Assembly: GCF_000317555.1 (NCBI RefSeq)
Contig: NC_019745.1
Coordinates: 2,046,001-2,110,000 of the forward strand
DNA: 64,000 nucleotides
Direction: 5' to 3'
From: Gloeocapsa sp. PCC 7428
GTDB lineage: Bacteria > Cyanobacteriota > Cyanobacteriia > Cyanobacteriales > Chroococcidiopsidaceae
How positions within the stretch are numbered: position 1 is the first letter of the stretch; each line of letters starts with the position of its first letter. The position numbers and the translations under genes were made by a program. This document shows, piece by piece, positions 35,673-45,210 of this stretch. The notes under the pieces are model-generated. The model was not told the DNA's origin. It was given only the letters and a program-made list of their open reading frames with translations, and searched no databases.

Positions 35673-36097
35673 AAGTTCTCCTTGATACCAACATTTGGGT
35701 TTCAGGCTTACTCTGGGGAGGAGTACCAGGTGAAATATTAAAACTAGCGCAATCTCAGCAAATTAGTATTGTAGCTTCTGATGCTTTATTACAGGAGCTA
35801 GAAATTACATTGAGTTATGTTAAACTTCAACAGCGTATAAGTTTGCTTGGAGTAACTGTAGAAGATTTAATGTTGCTCGTCACACAGTTGGTAGAAATAT
35901 TTCCTATCTTGCCTTTAAATGTTCCACAATTACGCGATCGCGATGACACATCTGTTCTAGCGACTGCACTTGCAGGTAATGTATATGCTATTATTACAGG
36001 CGATCGCGATTTACTAATTCTTGAGGAGTTCGCCGGAATTATAATTTTAAAACCTCAAGATTTTCTACGGATTGTGGTTGATAAAAATGGAGAGTAA
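35669..36097 (+). CDS. PIN-domain toxin
   Basis: A 142-residue PIN ribonuclease of the COG1569-like type. The acidic residues for Mg2+ binding are Asp6 in LLDTNIWVS, Glu in LLQELEITL, Asp in RDRDDTSVLATAL and Asp in TGDRDLLIL. PIN toxins cut tRNA, rRNA or mRNA when freed from the antitoxin. It overlaps the antitoxin gene by four bases, so the two are translated together. It is convergent with menD after 11 bases. Confidence 0.85.
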   Translation: MKVLLDTNIWVSGLLWGGVPGEILKLAQSQQISIVASDALLQELEITLSYVKLQQRISLLGVTVEDLMLLVTQLVEIFPILPLNVPQLRDRDDTSVLATALAGNVYAIITGDRDLLILEEFAGIIILKPQDFLRIVVDKNGE

Positions 36098-36108
36098 AAC
36101 CTCACATA

Positions 36109-37893
36109 TTATAAATGTTCTGTTGCCAGCTTCCCTAAATTATCTTTTCGCCATTTGGCATCAGCCTTTCTATCAGTTTGTAATTCCAACACTCTAATTC
36201 CTGTTGTAGGAAGTGGATTTAATTTTTGTTGCAATTGTTCCCAAGATTGAATTAATTCGTGTTCTACATTGTAAGTAGCACATAGTTGAGCAAAATCTAT
36301 ATTTTGTGGGGTGGCAAAAAACTCTTCAAACGGTGGTTCAAACTTGGAGATAGGTAACATTTCAAAAATTCCACCGCCATTATTATTAATCAGAACAATT
36401 GTTAAATGTCCAATAAACTTATTATTAATTAAAAAACCATTTGTATCGTGCAATAAAGCTAAATCGCCTGTTAGTAACACGCTACTTTGATTGCGATATG
36501 CTACTCCTAAAGCAGTTGACAATGTGCCATCAATACCATTTGCACCACGATTGAAAAATGGACGGATATTAGAATTACTTGGTTTCCAGAAAAACTCCAT
36601 GTCGCGCACAGGCATACTATTGGCAACGAATAGGGGTGTTTTTGGTGGGAGAACTTGCGACAGTAACCAGGCGGCTTTACCTTCAAATAAATGGTCAATT
36701 TCTGCCATTGTGCGATCGCACTCTGACCTTACTTTAGCTTCCGCATCACACCATAACTGTAAATATGCAGTTGGTGCTTTCGGTTCGATAGCTTGCGCTA
36801 GCTGTTCGACTGTAGTGCGTAGATGAATCGTTTTTCCGTGCAGTGGATCGAGATTACGATCGCAAGGGTCAACAATCCAGCGCTGCGGTTGCGTCACGCT
36901 TAACCATTGACGCAGATCTTTACTTGTAGGAAGTTCTCCAATTTGAATCACAATTTTTGGTTGTAGCTGTTGTGCTAATTGCGGATTACGAACAATGAGA
37001 TCGTAGGTAGAAATGAGATAAGGATTGAGATCTGCGTAGTTTCTGACTGGGGAAAGTGCTTCAGCGAGTACGGGAAATTTGAGCGTTTTAGCAAGTTGGG
37101 CGATCGCACCACAATATTCGCGTGGTTGTTGCGGTTGCGCAAGTCCGGCGATGATGATTCCGCGATCGCCTTGTTTCCACTCGTTAGGATGGGGAATTGG
37201 TAATGGGTAATGGGGAGCCAGTGCGTTGCGGAGGTGTCCTCCATTGTAGCAACTGGCGTTAATTGGTAATTGGATGGTGTTGAAGAAGTCTTGTGGATTG
37301 AATTGCGATCGTAGGATTTCGGTGGCGGTGTCGGGAATAGGGGCTAGAGGATCGCGAAACGGGATGTTGAGATGCACAACTCCAGCAACAGGATAGCGCG
37401 ATCGCTCCCATGCATAAATCAGCGTTTGGCGGAGGTATGCTAGCATCTCAATTTCTAACGAGGGTAGTGCTAATTCGGCGTACCAGCTGGCGTATGTGCC
37501 ATACAACTTTACTTGGTCGATAGTTTGTCCTGAATGACAATCGCGTAATTCAGGGGGGCGATCGGCAGTTAAGACAATTAGAGGAACTCGACTTTCTCGC
37601 GCTTCGATGATTGCAGGGTAGAAATTCGCGGCGGCGGTTCCAGACGTGCAAACGAGTACGACAGGATGTCCGGTTTGACGAGCAATTCCCAATGCGAAAA
37701 ACGCTGCGGAACGTTCGTCTAAAATGGGTATGGCTTCGACTCCATGAGTTTGGGCAAAGGCGATCGCGAGTGGTGTAGAACGCGAACCTGGACAAATCAC
37801 GGCAGTTTTTAACCCCAGCCGCCCAAAAGTCTCTGCTAATATGGAACCCCAAACAGAATTTGTATTTCGCCAATCAATCACTACAGTAACCAC
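36109..37893 (-). CDS. menD: SEPHCHC synthase, with an in-frame repeat insertion
   Basis: This thiamin diphosphate enzyme joins isochorismate and 2-oxoglutarate in phylloquinone synthesis. The N-terminal domain has VICPGSRSTPLAIAF and the Glu of LDERSAAFFALG; the C-terminal domain has the ThDP-binding LTGDLALLHDTNGFLI and NNNGGGIFEMLP. Start is GTG at 37893; a start a few codons later is possible. Residues about 211-232 (SCYNGGHLRNALAPHYP and flanks) are encoded by a 66-bp palindromic insertion in the linker between domains. The frame is kept, so the enzyme is probably active. Confidence 0.95.
   Translation of the reverse strand: MVTVVIDWRNTNSVWGSILAETFGRLGLKTAVICPGSRSTPLAIAFAQTHGVEAIPILDERSAAFFALGIARQTGHPVVLVCTSGTAAANFYPAIIEARESRVPLIVLTADRPPELRDCHSGQTIDQVKLYGTYASWYAELALPSLEIEMLAYLRQTLIYAWERSRYPVAGVVHLNIPFRDPLAPIPDTATEILRSQFNPQDFFNTIQLPINASCYNGGHLRNALAPHYPLPIPHPNEWKQGDRGIIIAGLAQPQQPREYCGAIAQLAKTLKFPVLAEALSPVRNYADLNPYLISTYDLIVRNPQLAQQLQPKIVIQIGELPTSKDLRQWLSVTQPQRWIVDPCDRNLDPLHGKTIHLRTTVEQLAQAIEPKAPTAYLQLWCDAEAKVRSECDRTMAEIDHLFEGKAAWLLSQVLPPKTPLFVANSMPVRDMEFFWKPSNSNIRPFFNRGANGIDGTLSTALGVAYRNQSSVLLTGDLALLHDTNGFLINNKFIGHLTIVLINNNGGGIFEMLPISKFEPPFEEFFATPQNIDFAQLCATYNVEHELIQSWEQLQQKLNPLPTTGIRVLELQTDRKADAKWRKDNLGKLATEHL
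37195..37270 (+). repeat. palindromic element inserted in menD with flanking direct repeats
   Basis: AATTGGTAAT occurs at 37195-37204 and 37261-37270, exactly 66 bases apart. Between them lies a 41-bp nested palindrome (37217-37257): outer GCCAGT/ACTGGC, inner GGAGG-TGT-CCTCC, with GTTGC/GCAAC between, preceded by TAATGGG heptamers. Removing one repeat plus the element restores QLPIPHPNEWKQ in MenD. Confidence 0.8.
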
Positions 37894-38036
37894 ACTTAAA
37901 TGAGAATTGCAGCCGAGAGTTATTTAGAATGCGGAAGTTGAGATAATGAGGACAACTCATCGATTCCTAATTCACTAACCACTAGCTACTCACCTCTTAC
38001 CTATCTATCGTAAATCCCCACAGGAGATATCTTTTC

Positions 38037-38393
38037 ATGGACTGTTTTCATTTAGCAGGAATTCGCTGCTACGGTTACACGGGTTATTTGCCCGAAGAAC
38101 AAGTTTTAGGTCAATGGTTTGAGGTAGACTTGACGCTGTGGTTAGATTTATCCGTAGCAGGTAAGAGCGATGCAATTGCGGATACTCTCGACTACCGTAG
38201 CGTGATTAATGACGTACAGCACTTGGTCAAAACCTCTAAGTATGCGTTGATCGAACGCTTGGTAGATGCGATCGCTACATCTATTCTAAAAGCTGATCGC
38301 GTGCAGCAAGTCCAAGTCCGCTTAACAAAACTCGCCGCCCCCATTCCTGATTTTGGTGGCAAAATTACTGTTGAAATAACACGCAGCAAGTAA
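38037..38393 (+). CDS. folB: dihydroneopterin aldolase
   Basis: A 118-residue folate enzyme that splits 7,8-dihydroneopterin to 6-hydroxymethyl-dihydropterin. Family marks are the early Glu region IRCYGYTGYLPEEQVLGQWF, LDYRSVINDVQHLV in the middle and the catalytic Lys in VRLTKLAAPIPDFGGKITVEI. It starts at an ATG with GGAGAT upstream. It is divergent from menD and is a single gene. Confidence 0.94.
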   Translation: MDCFHLAGIRCYGYTGYLPEEQVLGQWFEVDLTLWLDLSVAGKSDAIADTLDYRSVINDVQHLVKTSKYALIERLVDAIATSILKADRVQQVQVRLTKLAAPIPDFGGKITVEITRSK

Positions 38394-38544
38394 CTGAATG
38401 CGAACTGGCAAAATGGTAATGGGGAACGCGAAAAGCATTTAGCACTTAGAAGGTACGAATAACCATTACCCTAACTGATTTTCACCCCTGACCTCTGCTG
38501 TAGTGGTTGATAGGCAAAATTCAAGGAAATATAGAGATTAAAAA

Positions 38545-40050
38545 CTACTTAGTTTCTAAAAAATTTAGTAATTCTAAGAATACTCCGTTTGTCCAACCAA
38601 AACCAATTTCGTTAGAACTATAGCCAAATAGAATTTCATCAGAAACGTTGGCCGAACGTTTGACAACATCGTATTTTTCGACGATTGCACCGTATTTTTC
38701 AAATTCTTGCACAACCAACGTGATAAATCTTTTGGCAATGTCTTCCGCTTGCGCGACATAATGATAACGGCTTAAACCTTGTACAGCAATGAGATGTAAA
38801 GGTGCCCAACCAAACGGCGCATCCCATTGATTTCCTGTTACGAGAGTGCTAGTAAGTAAGCCACCTGGCGCTAAAAATTTTGATAAGTTTTTTACGACTT
38901 TTTCAGCTTGTTTTGGTGAAGCTATTCTAGCCCATAAAGGATAGAATGTTGTGACAAATTCGTACTGACTGCGTTGATGCGTGACAAAGTTGTAATCAAA
39001 ATAAAGTCCTGCTTGTTCGTCCCACATCAGTTGATTGATCGTTTGACTGCGTTTTGTCGCGCGATCGCTCCACAGTCTTGAATCTTTACCCAAAATTTGA
39101 TAGATTTGTGCGATGTCTTGCTCCATTTGATACAGCAAAACGTTTAAACACACAGGTAAATATTGCGTAATTTCGAGATTAAATAACCCGAAGCGATGCG
39201 AACAATCAAAGCCTGATTCGCGCATTGAGCGATCGCCTTGATAAAATAATTCGCTGAAGCCGCTTGTTGAATTGTAATACGCATCTAATCCATCAAGTTC
39301 GCGTGTAGTATAATACGCTAAAACTCGGTCATAATGAGTTCTTCCCGCGTCATCTTTTTCATCGCTGATAACTTCGGGTGCAGGTCCTTCGCCAGAGTCA
39401 AAAAAGCGTGAAAGTCCTGTTTCTGGATGTAAATGTGGCTCTGTTGCCCAAAAAGTATAATACTTTTCAATGGCTGGAAGTATCGATTGTAACCATTGTT
39501 TGTTTTGTGTATGGGCAAACAACGCTAGTACCATTAACGTTAGTACTGGCGGTTGCGATCGCGTTAAAAAATACGTACGATTAGCATTTAAAATTGTACC
39601 ATAATGCTCAATTTCGTAGACAAATTGATTGACTAAGCTTTGGGCAAGTTCTAATTCTCGGTCTTGCAGTAACCCTAATAAAATAAAATAACTATCCCAA
39701 CCAAACATTTCATTAAAACGTCCTCCAGGAACAACGTAGGAACCTGGAAGGTAAAGTAATCCGTGTTCTTGAATTGCTGAAATATCTGTGGGTAAAGTTC
39801 TAACTTCTAACTTATTAAATTCTGCTTGACTGAGAATTTGTTGTAAGGATTGTTCTACTTTTAGGCGGTCTTCTTTAGCAGAAACGTAAACTAACCAAGG
39901 AGAATCTTCACTACGTTCCAGCTTTGGGTCATAAGCTGCTGCTAAAATATCCGCAGGCGATCGCGATAAAGTTTTCCAACTTTGTTTAATATATGTTTTT
40001 ACGGCTGCAAGTTGTTCAGCCGAGGGAAATTGTGTAGTAGATTGCTGCAT
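38545..40050 (-). CDS. GH37 family trehalase
   Basis: The protein has about 500 residues of the (alpha/alpha)6 barrel and the trehalase signature PGGRFNEMFGWDSYF near residue 107, plus QWDAPFGWAPLHLIAVQGL near 415 as the second signature. There is no signal peptide, so it acts in the cytoplasm on trehalose. Gly-rich C-terminal segment NVSDEILFGYSSNEIGFGWTNG fits GH37. It lies beside a complete sugar importer on the same strand. I start at the ATG at 40050, one codon inside a GTG frame. Confidence 0.9.
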   Translation of the reverse strand: MQQSTTQFPSAEQLAAVKTYIKQSWKTLSRSPADILAAAYDPKLERSEDSPWLVYVSAKEDRLKVEQSLQQILSQAEFNKLEVRTLPTDISAIQEHGLLYLPGSYVVPGGRFNEMFGWDSYFILLGLLQDRELELAQSLVNQFVYEIEHYGTILNANRTYFLTRSQPPVLTLMVLALFAHTQNKQWLQSILPAIEKYYTFWATEPHLHPETGLSRFFDSGEGPAPEVISDEKDDAGRTHYDRVLAYYTTRELDGLDAYYNSTSGFSELFYQGDRSMRESGFDCSHRFGLFNLEITQYLPVCLNVLLYQMEQDIAQIYQILGKDSRLWSDRATKRSQTINQLMWDEQAGLYFDYNFVTHQRSQYEFVTTFYPLWARIASPKQAEKVVKNLSKFLAPGGLLTSTLVTGNQWDAPFGWAPLHLIAVQGLSRYHYVAQAEDIAKRFITLVVQEFEKYGAIVEKYDVVKRSANVSDEILFGYSSNEIGFGWTNGVFLELLNFLETK

Positions 40051-40262
40051 CACGATAGAAGTAGCTAGAGGAACAAATTAATGAGATATTATTACTCTAG
40101 CTACTAAGTAGGTGGGTATAATTGAATATCGCACGTAACATTTGTTAGGTAACGGGTAACAACAAAGCACTTAGCACTTAGCATTTAGCAATCAAATAAA
40201 AGCTAATAGCTAATAGTTACCAGCCCTTAAGTTATGTTTATTTTTACCCACTTACTTAACAA

Positions 40263-41363
40263 CTAACTCATTGTTCCTACCATTTGTCTTCCGACAAGTG
40301 CATCCCCTGATTCAACATCAAACCAGTGAATGTTTTGGGGGGGTAGAGCAAGCGTAATTTCTTCGTTACTCCAAACTTGGTCTGTAGGTAGCAATGCGCG
40401 TACTGTCACTGGTTCTGAGTGCGAACTATTAACACGAACACTGATTAAGTTGTGCATCCCCAAGTTTTCTACTAAAAATATTCTACCTTGGATGATATAT
40501 TCATCTTCTGGACGAGCAACGCGGACATTTTCAGGGCGAATTCCTAAAACAATTTGTGGTGGAACTGTCGGAATATTAATCAGTGGAATTTGATAATCGC
40601 CGAGGAGGGCGTAACGTCCGCGACATGGTAAAGTCAAAAGATTCATTTGGGGACTACCGACAAACCCCGCCACAAACAAGTTAGCAGGGTGCGTGTAAAT
40701 GCGCTCCGGTGGTGCTAACTGTTGTACATAGCCATTATTAAGTACCGCAACTTTCGTCGAAAGCGTCATCGCCTCGGTTTGGTCGTGCGTTACGTAAACG
40801 ACTGGGGCTTTTTGGTTAGCAAAGATTTGTTTGAGATCTGCGCGGACACGTTCGCGCAGTAACGCATCGAGGTTACTCAAAGGTTCGTCGAGTAAAAATA
40901 CTTGGGCTTGACGCACCAAAGCCCGACCAACCGCAACCCGCTGGCGTTGTCCTCCAGACATTTGACCAGGTTTGCGGCTGAGTAACTCTTCTAAACCAAG
41001 TAGTTGCGCAACTTCAGCAACACGTTGTTTGATTTCTGCGCGCGGTACATTTTTAAGTTTGAGTCCCGAAGCCAGGTTTTCGGCGACAGTCATGTGAGGA
41101 TACAGTGCATAGCTTTGGAATACCATTGCCATATTGCGATCGCCTGGTCGTCTAAATGTGATATCTTCACCACCCAGCCGAACTTGACCGCGTGTTGGTT
41201 CTTCTAACCCTGCAATCATCCGTAGCACTGTAGATTTACCACAACCGGAAGGACCAAGCAGAGTTAAAAATTCTCCATCTTCAACAGTAAGACTAACGTC
41301 TTTAACGGGAACGACTTTAGGAGAAAAGGTTTTATTTAAGTTTTTGAGTTCGAGTCTAGCCAT
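40263..41363 (-). CDS. sugar ABC transporter ATPase (MalK/UgpC type)
   Basis: The 366-residue ATPase has Walker [14 protein letters not shown] near residue 35, [15 protein letters not shown], Walker [17 protein letters not shown], the switch His of VTHDQTEAM, and a C-terminal TOBE domain ([10 protein letters not shown]). It should energise the permease pair directly upstream. The spacer to the permease is 74 bases and is almost filled with heptamer repeats. Confidence 0.93.
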   Translation of the reverse strand: MARLELKNLNKTFSPKVVPVKDVSLTVEDGEFLTLLGPSGCGKSTVLRMIAGLEEPTRGQVRLGGEDITFRRPGDRNMAMVFQSYALYPHMTVAENLASGLKLKNVPRAEIKQRVAEVAQLLGLEELLSRKPGQMSGGQRQRVAVGRALVRQAQVFLLDEPLSNLDALLRERVRADLKQIFANQKAPVVYVTHDQTEAMTLSTKVAVLNNGYVQQLAPPERIYTHPANLFVAGFVGSPQMNLLTLPCRGRYALLGDYQIPLINIPTVPPQIVLGIRPENVRVARPEDEYIIQGRIFLVENLGMHNLISVRVNSSHSEPVTVRALLPTDQVWSNEEITLALPPQNIHWFDVESGDALVGRQMVGTMS

Positions 41364-41374
41364 TTTATTAGTGG

Positions 41375-41444
41375 TTAGTGATGAGTGATGAGTGATGAGT
41401 GATTAGCAACTAGTAACTAGCCACTAGCCACCAATTACTAGCCT
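41375..41444. repeat. heptameric STRR array, ten units
   Basis: Ten 7-bp units in register: TTAGTGA, three TGAGTGA, TTAGCAA, CTAGTAA, two CTAGCCA, CCAATTA and CTAGCCT. The last unit contains the stop codon of the permease gene, so the array ends inside that gene. Confidence 0.85.
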
Positions 41445-42325
41445 TTAACAGCCCCAGCGGTAAGACCTTGAACGATCTTGCGTTGGAAGAAAAGCACAAG
41501 TAAAACAAGCGGTAACGTACCGAGAACCGTCGCAGCGGCGATCGGTCCATAGGGAATTTCAAACACTGATGCACCCCCTAACTGCGCTGCTGCAACTGGA
41601 ATTGTTTTGAGTTCTTCGCGCGTCATGAAGGTCAATGCGAAGATGAATTCGTTCCAAGCAAAAATAAAGGTGAGAATTCCAGTTGTCACCAAAGCTGGAA
41701 GCGTCATCGGAAGTAAGATTTGCCACAACATTTGAAACGTGTTGTAGCCGTCTACTCTAGCGGAATCTTCCAAGTCTTTTGGTAATTGCTCAAAGAAGCT
41801 GCGCAGCACCAAAATCGTTAATGGCAAATTGATGGCAGTGTAGGGAACAATCAGTGCTAGGTAGTTGTTACCCCATCCTAATTGTTGAATAATTTCTAAA
41901 AGTCCGATAAATAGCAAAATTCCTGGGAATAAGGTAACGATGAGAATTCCTGCCAAAATCACCTTACCACCCCAAGGACGCAATCGCGCCAGCGCGTAAG
42001 AAGCTGGTGCGCCCAGTGCTAAAGCTAGTGCGGTAGACACAATCGACACAAACGCACTATTAAGGATATAGCGCCAAAATGGGCGGCGGACAAATAACTC
42101 GATATAGTGGTCTAACGTATAGCGCGTTGGGAAATACACTGTGGGAACAGCCGCAATATCTTCATTCACTTTAAATGAAGTTAAAACTTGCCACATTACT
42201 GGCGCTAAACAAAAAATGACAACGAGTGTGACGGCGATGGTTGTTAAAATCTTCCGCCAGGGAATCTTTTTTGCGCCGCCGGTTCGTCTCGGAGTAATGG
42301 GAACGACTTCAGGAGTTGCAGTCAT
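41438..42325 (-). CDS. sugar ABC transporter permease (MalG type)
   Basis: A 295-residue membrane protein with six helices and the binding-protein-dependent permease loop EDSARVDGYNTFQMLWQILLP (the EAA motif contacting the ATPase). The N-terminal cytoplasmic tail is basic. It pairs with the permease encoded just upstream, 16 bases away. The extreme 3' end lies within a heptamer repeat. Confidence 0.93.
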   Translation of the reverse strand: MTATPEVVPITPRRTGGAKKIPWRKILTTIAVTLVVIFCLAPVMWQVLTSFKVNEDIAAVPTVYFPTRYTLDHYIELFVRRPFWRYILNSAFVSIVSTALALALGAPASYALARLRPWGGKVILAGILIVTLFPGILLFIGLLEIIQQLGWGNNYLALIVPYTAINLPLTILVLRSFFEQLPKDLEDSARVDGYNTFQMLWQILLPMTLPALVTTGILTFIFAWNEFIFALTFMTREELKTIPVAAAQLGGASVFEIPYGPIAAATVLGTLPLVLLVLFFQRKIVQGLTAGAVKG

Positions 42326-42341
42326 GATTTTGGATTATGAA

Positions 42342-43250
42342 TTAAGTTGTACCAGTTCGGGCGCGAGTTTTGTTGAGAAGGAAACTGGCGATCGCCACAG
42401 CCAACACCAGCAATAAAAATGTCACGACGACGAGGGCTGAACCATAACCAAAGTCGAGGTAACGCATTACCGTTGAATAGATGTATAATGATACCACTTC
42501 GGTTGCACCGCCAGGACCACCGCCCGTCATGACCTGAATCAAGTCGAAAACTCCAAACGCCTGCGCAAAGCGAAACAGCATCGCAATTAAAATTTGCGGT
42601 AGCAGTAAGGGTAAGGTAATCTTGCGGAAATTTTGCCAGGGTGTTGCACCATCAATCGAGTGCGCTTCGTATAAATCCGGTGAAATCGATTGCAAGCCTG
42701 CGAGTAGCAAAATACTGATGAATGGCGTCGTTTTCCAAACGTCAGCAAAAATGACCGCAAACATTGCTAGCGTCGGATCTCCTAACCAGTTAATTCCGGT
42801 ATTGATAATTCCTAGCCGCAGTAAAATATCGTTGACTATCCCGAATTGGTCGTTAAAAATCCACGCCCAAGCTAAACCAATTAAAGCGGTTGGCAAAGCC
42901 CACGGAATAATCGCCGATGTTCGTACTAAACCGCGTCCAAAAAACTTTTGGTTGAGAATCAGCGCGATCGCTAATCCTAAAAGTAACTCCAAGATAACCG
43001 AAGAAACTGTAAAGATAATCGTTACCCAGAAGCTTTGCCAAAAACGACCATCCCCCGCCATCCGCGCATAGTTGTCAAACCCAGAAAAAACGGGTTGCAG
43101 TCGCGTTCCCAAGTTTTGCGTAAACAAACTCAGCCAAAAAGCACGGATAATAGGATAACCAAACACAAACAACAGCATCAGCAAGGCTGGTATTATCAAA
43201 ATCCATGCTGTCCGTTGTTCGCGTCCCCGAATTGTCTTTGTATTAAACAT
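42342..43250 (-). CDS. sugar ABC transporter permease (MalF type)
   Basis: The 302-residue protein has an N-terminal membrane segment (TAWILIIPALLMLLFVFGYP), several further helices and the EAA loop EAHSIDGATPWQNFRKITLP. It forms the heterodimeric channel with the MalG-type subunit. I start at the ATG at 43250; the longer frame begins with TTG. It follows the substrate-binding gene by about 100 bases. Confidence 0.93.
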   Translation of the reverse strand: MFNTKTIRGREQRTAWILIIPALLMLLFVFGYPIIRAFWLSLFTQNLGTRLQPVFSGFDNYARMAGDGRFWQSFWVTIIFTVSSVILELLLGLAIALILNQKFFGRGLVRTSAIIPWALPTALIGLAWAWIFNDQFGIVNDILLRLGIINTGINWLGDPTLAMFAVIFADVWKTTPFISILLLAGLQSISPDLYEAHSIDGATPWQNFRKITLPLLLPQILIAMLFRFAQAFGVFDLIQVMTGGGPGGATEVVSLYIYSTVMRYLDFGYGSALVVVTFLLLVLAVAIASFLLNKTRARTGTT

Positions 43251-43352
43251 CGAAGTTTGCAAAAAAGATTCTAAATTTCCAAAAGTTTTGATTTATAGAG
43301 GGAAGTAATTAGTGGCTAATCACTAGTCACTAACCACTCATAACTCAACCCT

Positions 43353-44663
43353 CTAACCTCTACTGAGTAAGCGGCGAGTTTCATTAGCAGCAGACTGCAT
43401 TGCTTGTTCGGGTGTCATCCGATTTGTCAATGCGCCACTAAGGTAGCGTTGTAGAATATCAGACGCTTGCGCATACTGCGCGATCGGTGGACGTAACACA
43501 GCTTGCTGTACAACTTCGAGTAACTGCGGATAGTGGGGATACTTCGCAACAATCTCTGGATCGGTAAACAGCGGTCGCCGACTTGGAACAAAGCCTGCAT
43601 TCAAAACGAAGTTCTTTTGTGCTTCTTCAGAAGTAAAGTACTGAATCGCCCTCCATGCTTCTTCAGGATGTCTTGTCGATGCCGAAATTCCTAAGCCCCA
43701 ACCACCAAGACACGCACCACCGTTTCTTCCAGGAGTTGCAACCATCGGTTTAATCGCAATTCTACCTTCAATAGGCGAACCTTCTTCTTGGGCTAAAGGC
43801 CAAACATAAGGCCAATTTCGTAAAAACGCGGCTTGACCACTTTGGAAAAAGCGCCGTGTTTCTTCTTCTTGGTATGTTGTCACCCCAGGCGGTGAAATTC
43901 CTTGCGCCACAGTATCTTTCAAGAAGTTGATTGCTTGCACTGTTTCCGGTCGGTCTAATCCGACTTCGAGAGTTTCGGGATTTACCCAAAATCCGCCAAA
44001 GCCTTCTAACACCTCGATAAACATCGCGACAAGTCCTTCGTATTGCCGCCCTTGCCAAACGTATCCCCAGTTGATCAAGTCTTTTTGTTGCAATGTTTGC
44101 GAAGCTTGAATCAATTCTGCAAAGGTTTCTGGTGGTTGCAATCCGGCTTGTTCGAGTAAATCGGTGCGGTAATACAGCATCCCTACGTCTGATCGCATCG
44201 GAATGCGATATAACCTACCTTCGTAGCGACTACCTTCAACGTCTGCATCTGAAAATGCTTCTAATTCCTCAGGAGACATCCGATCAGTCAGATCCATTAA
44301 CCATCCCGCCGCCGCGAATTTAGGTGTCCAAATCACGTCCATGTTTACTAGGTCGTAGGGAGAATCACCTAAAATGAACGCAGAAGTATACAAATCTTCT
44401 AGTAAGTTTGTCGCATTCGGACCTTCAATAATATTGATCCGAATATCAGGGTTTTTTGCCTCAAAGTCTTTAACGATTCCCTGTTGCCAAGGTTGGGCAT
44501 CAGGGGCAGTCATTAACAAATTGAGCGTCACTGGTTGCTGCGATAATGCAATCCAGCTATAAAGTACGATACCTAAGAAAAAAGCAGCAAAAACCCCTAA
44601 ACGTAAAAAGCCTTGTTTGCGTAAAAATCTTTGCAGTTTGTTTAACGGTTTGCGGTACAACAT
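43353..44663 (-). CDS. sugar-binding protein of the ABC importer
   Basis: A 436-residue family 1 binding protein. After an uncleaved-looking N-terminal helix (LGVFAAFFLGIVLYSWIAL) the mature domain starts QQPVTLNLLMTAPDAQPW, and the core has typical YEGRLYRIPMRSDVGMLYYR and WGLGISASTRHPEEAWRAIQYF. It delivers an oligosaccharide to the permease pair. The trehalase gene downstream suggests trehalose or a related disaccharide; glucosylglycerol-type importers look similar, so the ligand is inferred. Confidence 0.9.
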   Translation of the reverse strand: MLYRKPLNKLQRFLRKQGFLRLGVFAAFFLGIVLYSWIALSQQPVTLNLLMTAPDAQPWQQGIVKDFEAKNPDIRINIIEGPNATNLLEDLYTSAFILGDSPYDLVNMDVIWTPKFAAAGWLMDLTDRMSPEELEAFSDADVEGSRYEGRLYRIPMRSDVGMLYYRTDLLEQAGLQPPETFAELIQASQTLQQKDLINWGYVWQGRQYEGLVAMFIEVLEGFGGFWVNPETLEVGLDRPETVQAINFLKDTVAQGISPPGVTTYQEEETRRFFQSGQAAFLRNWPYVWPLAQEEGSPIEGRIAIKPMVATPGRNGGACLGGWGLGISASTRHPEEAWRAIQYFTSEEAQKNFVLNAGFVPSRRPLFTDPEIVAKYPHYPQLLEVVQQAVLRPPIAQYAQASDILQRYLSGALTNRMTPEQAMQSAANETRRLLSRG

Positions 44664-45210
44664 TTTTCAATCAAAATTCACGAGCTACTCATGAGCAGAG
44701 GTATAAACTTAACTATCTGAGGCAACAAATTTCAGTACTTGTTAGCAAATCTGCTGAATTTTAAAAAACAGCAAAAAAAGTTCAGCTAACTTAACAAAAA
44801 TTGTTTCAGATTGTAAATATCAACAACTTTGCTGTTTAATTGGCAAGCATTACAGTAGCGCTTGATAGCCTGAAGGCACGTTTTTCCGTGTCCAACAACA
44901 GGCACCTATCGAATAGAATATACCAAATTACTGTAATACGTGTAACTTAATATTTATTTGATTTATGCCACATCTTTCTAAAGATATAGCAAGCATAGAG
45001 AATATAAATTTGTATAAAAATTAAACTAAAATAACTATATAAATGGTAGAATAGTCACTAACAAAATAATCTTTATTAGCTAAACACCTTTTTATTAAAG
45101 ACATTGCTTATTTGTCGTAGTCTCAAAGTAAAACGGTACTGCATGGAGTGCTACAACGTTGCAAGGAAAGTGGCACTTTTATTTTTTATCAATAAGTAAA
45201 ATCTCACAAA
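44664..45210. other. AT-rich spacer without recognised gene
   Basis: The stretch upstream of the sugar importer is AT-rich with no long frame. Near 44875-44895 is a small hairpin GGCACG-TTTTTC-CGTGTCC, and near 44930 a TTACTGTAA palindrome; neither has a T-run or a clear partner. It should contain the promoter of the sugar importer at its left end. Confidence 0.45.

Noticed and set aside
36491-36826. 111-codon plus-strand frame
   Set aside because: Antisense to the C-terminal ThDP domain of menD, no independent evidence.
42622-43071. 149-codon plus-strand frame
   Set aside because: It lies fully antisense to the MalF-type permease, whose membrane-protein sequence is clearly real; the antisense product has no family pattern or ribosome binding site.
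44875-44895. Hairpin GGCACG..CGTGTCC as terminator
   Set aside because: No T-run follows and no gene ends nearby on the matching strand.
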